Origin: Casuarius casuarius
Taxonomy: Eukaryota > Chordata > Aves > Casuariiformes > Casuariidae
Assembly (NCBI GenBank): GCA_003342895.1
Contig: PTFA01000011.1
Coordinates: 8,767,081-8,831,080, forward strand
Length of the DNA stretch: 64,000 nt
Reading direction: 5' to 3'
The notes under the pieces were generated by a model that saw nothing but the letters and a program-made list of their open reading frames with translations, ran no database searches and was not told the DNA's origin. Shown in pieces: positions 23,401 to 34,441 of the stretch (positions are counted from its first letter, which is position 1; each line of letters opens with the position of its first letter). The translations under genes and the position numbers were made by a program.

Positions 23401-25844
23401 AACTTCCAGCCAAATTAATGCTCAAGAGGATGCATGTGGCTGCAATCTCTAAAGAGCTAAATATCAGCCAGTTACATCCAGGAACTTCCTTCTAGAAGTA
23501 TGTTAAAGTTCCTAGGAATGCTTTCTGAAAGACCTGAAAGAAGTCTATTCTGAGCATTGGCTTAACATATGCCAAAGTGTATTAATTTGATTAGTTCTAC
23601 CTGTGCTTTCAAATAACTGAAAATACATAGTTGACAATATAATTATTAAGAACACTCAGCCTTCCCCCCCCCCCAGGTGGTATTTGAAGATGTCATCATA
23701 GATAGGATTCAGAATTGTAAGTCACCTTATATGCACACTGTGAGTGGCCATGAAAGAACTAGAAAGGACAACATGAAAAGTGTTTGAAAACCTTTGGAAT
23801 TTTGTCTGTTCATTTCTTTTCTTCCTCTTTATTCTAAGGCTTAAGAGAACAGAGTGCAAAGTTCAGACAAGAAGTAAAGCAAAAAACATTTCTTGGATTG
23901 TCTTTAAGTACTGGTCCCGTTGATTCTGCCTGCTGGACTGCACAATCGTCAAATTCATTTTTGGGCTGCCTTTTCCCATTAAATAGTCTCTGAGTTCAGC
24001 ATTCAAATTGAGAAACTCCATTTTGTATTAATGGGATGAATTTCTCTATGAAAACTTTCATCACAGAAAAAGTATTGTTGAACTAAAGAATATGCTCAGC
24101 ATATTCAGGGGTTCTTCCTCCCACCAACCTGGTGGTATGGCATGGTGAGACCATACATGGAAAGAAAGCCTCACTCTGCTTCTCAAAGCATTCCCTATCT
24201 TTGTGTTCACAGGCAGCTTTCAGGCAAATGTTCTTCCATAAAATACAAGATACCTAAATTGCGTTAAAATAAAGTAAGCTGTGGATTAAAATGAGCTTTT
24301 AACATTTCTGTGTAATTCAATCCTTACGTTAAGTTGAGGTTATAATTTTTATTGAAATTAGTGTGCATGATACTTTTCTTAGAGACAATATTACGTCAGC
24401 ATTGAGCCTACTGAGGAATACAGATATGGCAAATACGATTCACAGTTCAGATTTTTTTTTTTTTTACTCCATTGGGGAGTGAAAAACCAGTGGTAGGAAA
24501 AGGTTTGTTGTTACATATTGATCTGTAAATTGTTTTCTGGGGGGCACTTTGTCAATTTGGGGAAACTATTTATTTATCCCGGAGTCCTTTCTGATTTCCA
24601 CCTCCTCCTGACACATATTCATTGTGGTGTAAAATATGCTATAAGAAGAGATAATTACCCTTGCCCCCAATGAAGAATTTTCACTGTAATCCAATGTTAA
24701 TATTACCTATATATTTCCCCTGAATTTTTGTAGTTTTATAAATTTTCATGGAATTGTATATTAAAGCAGCATCTGCAGTATTTTCATTTCTATTTGATTT
24801 TTTTTCATGTCTCTATTATAAATGGAATGTTGCTTTGGAAGCCCATCACGGACAGACACAATGTTATGTGGGAAAAAGAGATATAAAGGCGATAAAAGAC
24901 ATAATCTCGGCTGCAACAACATAACAACCAGAGAATGCAATCAAACCAAAATAAAACCAGGATAAACGCAGACTTACAGATCATTTTTCCTTCACTGCAT
25001 ACCGTAACTGTCACATCCATACTTTTGCTGAAAATACCAGTGAAGATTTGTTTGGGAGGGAGTTCATGCAGACACCGGTCTCTGATGGTTGTGGGGAACC
25101 CCCACGTGCATTAGCATTTTGATTACATTCTTGCCCTTCAGTTGCATATTCGGCCTCATTCGCAAATGGTAACAAGACCTCCTGCGAATCACCAGGGCTA
25201 AACAAAATATCTGTATGTATAGCTTGAAAAATGTTTTTAGGAAAAGAAACTTTGGTCGTAAGCTGTTAAAGTAATAATATTAAAACAATCTCCTATAAAA
25301 CCAGTTGTCAGTACTGAGTGAGACTTCGCCTAGCTAATGTGTGTAGTATTTTTATTTTTATTTCATTCTGATATGCATGGTTCGCTTATTTCCTTATTTG
25401 CTGAATGACTTAACGTACACTCAGAATAGTATAATATCATATTACTTGTTTTTTACTCAACTAATTTCTTAAATAGCCATCTTCTATTTTCTTATTTAAA
25501 TTTTAAAATGTTTCTTCTCACCTCCCCTGCGATCTCTCACATTGGTCCCCAGTGTTTAGCTTTGCATAGTCAAATTATCCTTAAATTCCTGGGATTTCTT
25601 TTCTTCCTTGATCAAGATTTTAGAGGGCTTAAAAGAGGATGACAGCATCAAGATTCTTTTATTGCAGATTAGAATAATTTCTGTACATACATGCCAGACA
25701 GAAAATGCAGAATTCCTTTGCTGAGGGAAAGAAGCAGCTCTTTATAATAGAGTTCTAGTATTTCCTGATTTTGAGCTTTTTTGGAGGAATTGTGAAAGGC
25801 TCACACAGTGGTAATACCTGTATATTTATACATTGTATCAGCTA
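17461..25844. other. Long gene-free AT-rich stretch
   Basis: No coding exon or RNA gene is recognised. The longest open frame (22781-23185, minus, 134 codons) has no motif or hydrophobic pattern I can place. Small features: a 15-base direct repeat with a 30-base period (AATATATTCCCCACC at 19458 and 19488), ancient-repeat wording near 21840 (GGCCTGATCCTGCAGCTTA) and 22190-22270 (GACTTTAAGCACTTCAGC), a C11 run at 23664-23674, and a T14 run at 24452-24465. Confidence 0.55.
22190..22272. repeat. Possible ancient sauropsid repeat trace
   Basis: The order 'CTCAAGTACAATGCTGACTTTAAGCACTTCAG' (split here as CTCAAGTACAATGCTG, then ACTTTAAGCACTTCAG), CATCAGTGGGAGTTCTCACA and TGCTGAGGTTA resembles short palindromic-type repeats of birds and turtles built around 'AAGTTAAGCACGTGCTTAAGTG' words. 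It is too decayed for a confident family call. Confidence 0.3.
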
Positions 25845-25891
25845 ATGCATCATTGCACCGCATAGTGGTTAGAGCAGGTTTGGGAAACTTC
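25845..25891 (-). mobile_element. Probable MIR 5'-type fragment
   Basis: The plus strand reads CACCGCATAGTGGTTAGAGC, close to the reverse-complement MIR tail region ('GCATAGTGGTTAGAGC'). The match stops where a CT repeat begins. Short, hence modest confidence. Confidence 0.4.
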
Positions 25892-25910
25892 CTCTCTCTC
25901 TCTCTCTCTC
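25892..25910. repeat. (CT)n microsatellite
   Basis: About nine uninterrupted CT units, adjoining a possible MIR fragment and followed by a pyrimidine-rich tail to about 25935. Confidence 0.9.
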
Positions 25911-28900
25911 CTCTTCCCTGTCTCCTCTCTTTTCACACTGGTGGTTCCTCTTCTGTCCCTGACCTTGAAGAATGTTACATGGAAAGCAGGTCACAGGAAA
26001 ACAAATTATTCCTGACCTGCTAATTTGCTTAGAGTGACTTGATTACGGCACTGAAGTTTTCCACAAACAGAGAAGAATGGTTCTTTTGCAGAATTGAACA
26101 CTTACATTCATGGATAATTGGGAGTCTAGGGTAGGTAAGAGCTGATACTTCTGAGTTATGGAAATTATCCGATGGATTTGCTTAAGGAAAAGATCGACCA
26201 TATTCCGAGGGCATTAGAATTGTGCTGTGACATTGGATGTAACTTCTGTAAGTGAAGGGTTACTGCGCCTAACGGCCTGGATTACTGTAGTCAAGGCCAA
26301 GGAATCAAATTAGGAAAATGTTGCTTACAATGTATAAAAGTTCAATGTTGAGTTCTTTTGCTTTGGTTAGTGTTAAAACAGCCAGCTAGATTGTTGTGCA
26401 GTAGCTTGATACCATATTTCATTACCTCATTTAAAAGTGATATTCTATATTAGATCTATCAAATCAGGAATAAAAGGAAAAATTCAGGAATAAATTCTGA
26501 AAAAAAAGAGAACAAAAGAAAAAGGAAAGTCATGGCCATTGTTGTACGTACAGCTGATTCGTTGTGGCAAGAGATTTTGTGAGGGAAGACTTTTGACTGC
26601 TCTAAGTGAAAACAGTGTTGATTAGAAAGAAGTAGATGGCAGTTGACTGGAGGTGGACAGATTGAAAAAACCATCCCAAGCAAGTTAATAGCCTCAGCCA
26701 CATCTGTTGCTGCCTTTTTAATTGGAAATTTTCACATGAAAACCTGGTTTGCAAGCAGGAGTTTGGAATAATTTTTCTTTACATTGGACCCTGAGTTCTC
26801 TGCAAAAAGCAATTAGGACCATATGTATTACTTTTTTGGATGCATACTTCCCTTTGTCCCTCATAGACCTGAGAGCATTACGAGTAACATAAGAGTTGAA
26901 TTATGAAAGTAGTTACAGAATGAAGTTACTTTTCCAATGCATTTTACAGAATAATTTTTTCACCAGATGCGTTTGCCTGCCTGGATTTTTCCTTTGTTTT
27001 TAAACAATGTGGAAATCCTGATATGATACTTCACCTTTGGCTTTCCTGGGAGCAGTTACTGACCTTAAATGGTTTTAATGTTCTTTAAATGCCAATCCTA
27101 AGACACACATTCTGTTATTTAACACCTACTGAGTTATTAGGCAAATACATACTGATTTGTGTGGCTATGAAAACCACATGACTGGAAGCCAATCAAATTG
27201 ATCACTTCAGCCAATTATACTTGTGTGACACATGGTTAGCCCATTTTATTCACTCATATAGAGTAAAGAAAGCTGGCAGCTAATAGTTGTTATATGATGA
27301 AAGCCTCTTTACTTACTAGTGTGATATCACTGCTGTGAATGACATGTCTTGTAACATATTTAACAATCTTTTCAAGAATACAGCTCCGAGTTACTGAGAC
27401 CAGAAAAAAATGTTGGCACAATTAGCGTTTGCTTGAGAAGTAGCAGCTCCTGGCCAAATAAAATGTTTTAGATTAAAGTTTGGATTCGGCAATGTATTTT
27501 TAAAGGAAAACTGTTGACAAGGCTACAAATATTTTGAAGGGTTAGGGTGCGATAGAATTGATCTCGACTGGAAGGTCTGTTAAGCTCTGAGGTTTCTTTC
27601 TATTTTGCAGCTGAGGTGTCGTGATACCTTATATTCCTGTTGTAGATTTAGGCCTTTTTACAACAGAGGAACTGTTACATCAGTATGCACATGCAAATGG
27701 CTTTGGTATGAGACTTAGCTAAATGCGATGCACCACCTGCAGTCTTGGGGATTAATTCCACAGACCATTGTCATTTATGCTCCCTCTTTTCTTCTGCTGT
27801 AAGATTCTCCATTTATAAATCATTCTTTGGTGCTGAGATCCCCTTTTCAGCTCATTTAAGCTACAGTATTAGGAAAGAGTACCCTCCTCCAAAAGGTCAG
27901 GCTTGTTTATTGTCAGTGAAAAGAGTGTTTTTTAAACTTCTAATTCTATCCTTGTTTTCCATGCCACAACTAGCTTTGCTTCTCTCTGAATTGACCAGCA
28001 AGAGTACTGTTAAAATTCATATGGCTTAGTCCCTTCCCTGTGAAAATGGCCAGCAAAGCAAATATCCCAAGGCCCTTTCTGTGCCTGCATGTTCTATCCT
28101 GGTTACAATAACATGTTTCAGTAATGCTTGCCAAAACATGGGTGGGAGAGAGGGAAGGAATCACATGATCCTAATTTAGAAACAGCATCTCTGGAAAAGT
28201 TGGTATTGAAGGATAAAGTTATTTAAAATTGTTAAATTGTTATTTTATGCAGGGTTGCAGACACCTGAAAAACTGAGCTTAAGAGTCTCCTTTTTTAACA
28301 TATTTTCTTAGTGCTTTGTTTATATGGGTTATATTAGGTGTGTGTTATCCATTGCTTCTCCATTATGAAATCTCAGTTCATTAAGTCTTATCTGCAGCCT
28401 TTGAATAGAATGTAGTCTTCCTTTTTTTAGTAGCAGGGCAGGTTACTCTTTATCAGCTGTTAGACCTTGCAGATGTTTCCCTTGTAGTCATTTATAAAAT
28501 CACTGATATGGCATGAACCTCAGTATGAGAAATAACCTTCAAATGCCAGCATCCTATTTTCCATTTCACTTTAACTCTTAAACTCATATATATCTTTCTA
28601 TGATATAACAAATCAAGATAGACTAATTAAAACTATTTTATTTGGAAATAGTTACACCATTTTAATAAGGACTGCATGAAGGTAGGAATGGTAGATTATG
28701 AAGTGCTGTGCTATAATACACGAAGGACAAAGCTGAGTAAGAAACTCTGCAGAAATCCTTGTTTAAATCTCGTTGATGGTACTAACGTCTTTATTATTTA
28801 AAAGCATAAAATAGCAAGTGGAACTGATGTGCCAGTGCAGCCTGTGCTCCATGTTAAGAAGAACAGGCTCTTTACATTTTTGAAGCTGGATGCATATTGG

Positions 28901-29380
28901 AGTTCCTCACTACCTCACAGCTTCAGTAGTGACTTTAAGAGCTATCCAGAAGCCTGCCATTAAATCCCAAAGCCACCACGTATTTGTTGCCACAGGAAAA
29001 AGATAGGGAGAATGTTTTTTGCTCAAAATGATAGGGACGAGCTGTTTTTAGAAATGTGGTTCTGCTTTAGAGGTCTTTCTGTAACAGCAGCACGCGAAGT
29101 TATTGTATGTAAATACTACTGAATTTATAGGTCAGGTAACCTGTCTTTACAGCAAGTAAGTCCTTGCTGAGTCCTTAATCCTTATTTATATTTTTCCTTT
29201 ATATTGTGTGTCATCTTCAGCAGCATAGGTTTCCTAGGAGAGTTCCTAACTTCCTTACATTGCAATATGGTTGCGTAGATGCAAGGCAGAAGGGTGAGAC
29301 TAGGACTGGGCTATGTTATTGTGCTCATTAGGATTCAGAGTCAGATATGATTCAGTGTTCCTGCATTGACTTTTGGGTTA
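25911..29380. other. Gene-free AT-rich stretch
   Basis: Unique DNA without recognisable exons or named repeats. The segment 27150-27320 has paired CCAAT-type words (AGCCAATCAAATTGATCA, AGCCAATTATAC) and could be regulatory, but nothing in the sequence proves it. Confidence 0.5.
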
Positions 29381-29460
29381 AAAACAACAACAAAAAAACA
29401 TGTCCGCCCGCCCCCCCCAAAAAAAAAGAGAGAAGGAGAGTGAGTGAGCAAGCGAGCAAC
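29381..29460. repeat. Compound low-complexity tract
   Basis: Successive CAA-rich, C-rich (CCGCCCGCCCCCCCC), A9, GA-rich, and GAGTGAGTGAGCAAGCGAGC segments within 80 bases. It is strand-asymmetric (purines after the C run) and prone to sequencing and assembly error. Confidence 0.8.
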
Positions 29461-30727
29461 CTTTTTCACTAAAGCTTAATAGATGAAATCTAAAGCAAGC
29501 TCCATGCCCAGTCTTAGGTGGTGCTGTATTTTCTTGTCAAACTACAGCCATTTTTTCAGGTGGTAGGATTGCCTAGGGTGTCTAAGTAGGCATGTCAATG
29601 TCTTAAAACTTGCTGGTAAAGTAGAGAGAATCCGCTGATATTAAAGCTTTCTTCAAGAGAAGGAACTGGCCTTTAGGGGATTCTGTATTCCAGACAAAAG
29701 GGAACAAAGCTGCTGCTGACCTCTACAAATCATTTTAAAGCTTGGACTTAAACAAGATGTTCAGAAGAGTACTGCTAGCTAAATAAGAGGAAGATGAAGG
29801 GAGCTGCTGCGCTGAGACTTGCACCACAGATTGACTCATTGCTGGAAAGGAACTATCAAAAAAAATGATGCCAGAGTCAGCTCAGAAACCAGAACAGCAT
29901 GCCAAAGGCAGGAGTTGTGAGAATGCTTATGAGTGCAAGCTTTTTGGAACTTGGTCCAAAAAGCACAGCAAAGAAATCTAGAGGACTGCAGAAGGCAAGC
30001 TAGCCCAGAGATGTCTGAACTGTCCATAGAAAAAAGGATCAGGAACCACAACTATTGGGAAGGCTTCCAGGAGGGAACAGGATTTTGCCAGAAGCCAGAA
30101 AGATTTTTTTCCAGTGAACTAACCAGAAGCCAAGTGCTGGCAAGCTGATCCAGGATGTGCCAGATCCTGAGGCAGTTGCAAAATGAAAATCAGTTGTATT
30201 TCACTTTATTTATTAGGAATTCATTGAGGAAACAGAACTTTTCTTTCATTTTAGACTTTCTTTCACTTTTGCTTTTTAAACTGGAAAATATTCAGTCATT
30301 ACTTCTTATTTAGAGAGGGACTGAATTAACATTTTGATGCATAAAAAACATCTATGTATGAGTTTTGCTACTAAGAAATGCGTAATATGAAAATTAGTAA
30401 TACTTCTGATATATATGAACAGGCAAAAATGAAACAAAACAAAAACATTGGTGGCAAAAACTTTTTGTCTTCTTTTGAGAAAATAGTGTTGCTACAGATT
30501 TCAGAGGGATAGATGACTGTCTTGTAAAGCTAATGGGATATTCCTGGAATGAGATCTAGCTCTGTGTTCCCTGTCATGTGCCATTGTTTATCAGTTTGCA
30601 CATTGCAATGGAGATTGATTTTCATTGATCTGAAACCAGCTTCAAACTAAAAATCACACCCTGATTCTGAAGAGTGCAAAACACATCTTGGAGGACAAAT
30701 GCAACCATGTAGCTTTGCCTATTTCTT
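29461..30727. other. Gene-free stretch with a purine-rich block
   Basis: The block 29690-30180 is purine-rich and more codon-like than its surroundings; a 71-codon plus-strand frame at 29933-30148 is rich in Gln, Glu, Arg and Ser. No family is recognised. It may be decayed transposon coding sequence; see findings. Confidence 0.35.
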
Positions 30728-30766
30728 AAAAAAAAAAAAAAAGGAAAAAAAGGAAAAAAAGAAAAA
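30728..30766. repeat. A-rich tract (A15 followed by GGAAAAAAA units)
   Basis: A run of fifteen A and then three GGA7/GA5-type units. No retroposed gene body is recognised upstream on the plus strand, so it is annotated as a simple repeat and not as a poly(A) tail. Confidence 0.85.
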
Positions 30767-31769
30767 CTCTTAGAAATAATATGCTTGGTGCCTGTAAAAT
30801 TATATTAAGCTTATTCTTGTTTTAAGACAAGTTTATAGACACAAGTAAGTCACAATTTATTCTGGCAAAGTAAAAGAATAGGCATGTGAGAACAATACTG
30901 GAATTGAATTTGCAAAAGGAAAATGAGTATGTTAACAAGACCTAATTAGGACACAATTCTAATCCTGAGCACTAACCAGGTTTGGGTACTAGTAATCTTT
31001 CTCAATATGGAGCATTGATAACATTGTTCAAGCACACACACTGGAGACCAACTTCTCAGATCAACCTCCTTCCTTGATTACTGGCTTCTAATTATGTTCC
31101 TGATTCATCAGATAATCACTGACAGCAAATGAGCTTTCAAAATTAGTCTAGTCTGTCTTCAAATGTAGTGAGATCTTTAAATACGAGTTCTATGTGTTGT
31201 TGAACATGCATTTGAAATGTTAGTAGAGTTATCCTGGACAGAGTTAATTTTTGGTATTTACACTTCATGTCTTCATTTTCTGGCTTCTCTTGAGGCTTGC
31301 CTCTCCCTGCCCCCTTGCGAAGCACATGGAACATGCAGTACTCACCTGGGAGGTGTTTCTTTTACCCGTCAAAGGGTTTCTTGCATTGGCATGTCAACTG
31401 AAGTGCTTTATATTTCATATTTTGTAAGAAACATTTACTTTGCAAACTCTTAAATAAGATCATTATGTCCCCAGCATTTGAGAAAGATCTAACATGACAT
31501 CTGAATATAAAGAAGTGGTAAAACTGAGAATGGTCTTTCAAACATGCATGTACACAGACACATAGTTGTGCTCAGCTTCAGAGGCCCTGTCTCCACAACT
31601 GCTTTATTGATTCATTGCAATAGGGAAAAATACTGTGTGTTCTACCAAAAATAAATTGTACAGCAAAACCGCATGGCTCATTTTTCTTTCGAAAAGAGCT
31701 AAGCCAACTTCAGAGGAGTGAGCAGAAAACATATTTCAGCTTAAATAACTAATCCAGGCTACCATGTCT

Positions 31770-31990
31770 GTGTCGATATTCACAAAGTTTGTGCTATGCT
31801 TCCATGCTGTTTGTTTTCTGAACATCGAGAAGTTGTAATATGCAAATTGTTTTATCCGTACGAACATACCGAGAATGTAACATTTTGTACATTCTGATAT
31901 TCCTTATTTTCAGCATATAGCCCGAGAATATATATGACTGGCTGTGCCCTCGATATTGGATGCATATAGCTCTTCATCTCCTTTAATTGT
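31770..31990. promoter_or_regulatory. Candidate conserved non-coding element
   Basis: The block has mixed composition and retained CpGs (TCGATATTC, ATCCGTACGAAC, ACCGAG, CCCTCGATATTGG), unlike the CpG-poor flanks. An exact octamer ATGCAAAT, the POU-factor site, lies at 31840-31847. A perfect 8-base inverted repeat AGAATGTA / TACATTCT spans 31872-31895. This is the look of a vertebrate enhancer-type conserved element. Conservation cannot be tested here, so the call is inference from composition and motifs. Confidence 0.25.
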
Positions 31991-34394
31991 TACCCAAATC
32001 TCTTTAGCAGAGGTGATTAAGTGAATTTTACTTGAATCTTACTCCGTACAAGAAAGAGATTAACTGCTAGATTTGGGAGAGCAAAGGAAAGCAGCTTGTA
32101 AGTGAGGCAGGGCTGTAAAATTGTTCCAGTTATGCTTGCAGGCTTTTTTTTTTAATTGTTATTATTTCTAGATCCAATATTTCTGTTGACGGCTTTTCTT
32201 TTATGAGTATTTCATGAAGGGCTAACAATATGGTCAGCACACTGCAAAACTAAACTGTTGTTAGAGTATTTCAAAATGTAACTGCATTTTTGAATCTTGG
32301 GCTGCATTTTCCATAGAAGGGGTCAAAATTATCCTTTTTACCTCTGGGTTTGGTATAAAAATAGCAGCCCTTGCTCTCTGGCTTAAACACTCAAATTGAG
32401 CAAGTTCCATATTGAACAACAGACTGTACCAGATGGGAAGCTTTCCTGGAGGAATACTGAGGAGAAAATGTAGCTCCTGTGACCTGCTGGAGACTAATGT
32501 TATCAAGACATGTATAACTAGCATTTGGAATAGATTCTTGAATGCGAGATGTTGATGTCTTTTTTGGATGTAATTAGGGCCCTAGCTTCATTGTCCTGTT
32601 GAGCTTGCTGCAGCAGATGAGGGAAGAAAGGTAGGGTGTACAAGGCAGGTATGCTGGGGCCTTCTGTGGATTAAATCTCTCGCCAAGTGGAGGAGGGGAA
32701 GGTGGGATTGGATTCTGCTGCTCCTCAAGATCCCTCACGGTCCTTTGTTTTTATGTGCCTCGGATGACACGTCACATTATAATTTCCAGATGGCTTTTGA
32801 AGTTGGATGTAACAAAGTGTTTTCAGTGCTGGATTTGCTAAATGGCTCTCATGTTGGTCCCAGAGAGCCCAAACTTCTTAACGTTATCAGAAGCAGCGGA
32901 AAGCTCATCCCTCTGGTTAGAGTTGAGGGCTATTTTGTGATGATATTTGTTTCCAAATGTCTATGGGTTCTCATTCATTACGGTACTTAAGATTTCGTGC
33001 ATATCTTGTCTGTTGTGGATGTTGAAATTACCCATTAACATATGGCATAGAGAAGATTGGAAAACATATTATTTATATAAGTGCACCGTGAGAAAGGGGT
33101 GCTGTGAGCACACCCTAGAGAAATTATATCCGTGTATGCAGAGAAAGGAATCCTGACTGTACTAAAGTCCGAGATAAAGCTTCCATTGACTTCAGTGGGT
33201 AAGAATTTGACCTAGAGAAAATAAGAAACATGTCTTATATAAAGTGAAATCAAGACGTATGTCCTCTGCCCCACAGAAGGAGGATATTTAAGATATTCGT
33301 GTAAATATTTCAAAGGCCTGCAAGTTCAGCTTTGTTAAAGGAACCTGTATGCGTGTTGACCTTATGTTTGTTTGTTTCATGGAAAACTCATGCAGCTGTT
33401 TTTCATAATTGTGTTCACATCTGCTGTTGCTATGTCATTTTTAGCCTGGTTTCCGAAGGAAATGAGGTTTATGCGATTACACTATGTGTGTCTGTGTGCG
33501 TGCACACGTGCACCCACCTGCATGTGAGTGTTTCCCACAACTACGTATTTTTTAATTTACTGGGCAATTTCAACCAAATTTTATGGGGTGAAGGAGGGGC
33601 CAGTTTACTGGCCAGATACTCGGTTCCAACCAATCTTTTTGAAATATGGGCAGCTAGGTTGCGGAGTAGGAGAGAGAGAGACCTTGGAGTACTGTGCGTG
33701 AGTTCAGCCCCCATGAGACACCAGAGATAAGAGCTAATGTAAATGACTTAACTAGGAAAACGCTGCAGTTTAAGTCCCCACCTTGTTCGATACTAGAGTA
33801 ACCAATTATGAGGTGTAAAACCACAAATGATCAGAAATTCATTAAGCTTGCTGTTCATAAACCTGTTTGCCTTTTCTAGTGAATTGTCTTTTTGTTAAAA
33901 GAAATCTGATCATTTTTATGTAGTAAGAACTATAGACTTTTATATGAGATGAAGCTGTAGATTTAGGAGAGGAAGAAAACATGATGGGGTGGTAGTATTT
34001 TTTATTGGCATGAGCTTTTGATGGCATTGTGTGTGGAAGCTATAAGTTACTTGTGCAGTTCATCCTAAGGAAAGGCAAATAAAGCCTTTATGTTATACCA
34101 AAACACCATGAATTTTCTCTATATCACATAATTTACATGGAAGAAAAATGTAGATTCATAAAACTCTTGAATTATTTCTCAGTTGTATTGGTATCATTTC
34201 TCATCTCTTTCTTTGCTTGATTGAATTCCCCTCATAGAACAAATCCACCTGTGTGGAACTAGAAAAGAAAGGAAAATTGTAAGTAATAAATTGTAGAAAC
34301 CTTAAAAATTGCTTTATAATTTCTATAAATTCTTTTTTGTTGAAAAGTATGATTGATGTGTATAAAGAGGTTGATGTGTATTTGGGAGGCCAGG
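31991..34394. other. Gene-free stretch
   Basis: Unique AT-rich DNA. Ancient-repeat wording (TTCCATTGACTTCAGTGGG at 33181-33199) marks a decayed sauropsid interspersed repeat at about 33160-33215. The open frame at 33332-33730 (132 codons) has no recognised motif. Confidence 0.5.
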
Positions 34395-34441
34395 GTATAT
34401 ACATATAAATACATATATATGTATATATGTATATATATGTG
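34395..34441. repeat. TA/CATA-rich simple repeat
   Basis: Alternating TATA, CATA and TGTA words, self-complementary over much of the length (for example ACATATATATGT). An open frame here on each strand gives Tyr/Ile runs and is an artefact of the repeat. Confidence 0.85.

Noticed and set aside
30728..30766. Poly(A)-like tract as the tail of a processed pseudogene
   Set aside because: No gene-derived sequence recognised upstream on the plus strand and no target-site duplication seen.
33332..33730. 132-codon plus-strand frame rich in Cys, Val and His
   Set aside because: Composition comes from GTGTGT/TGTGCACAC-type words; no family resemblance.
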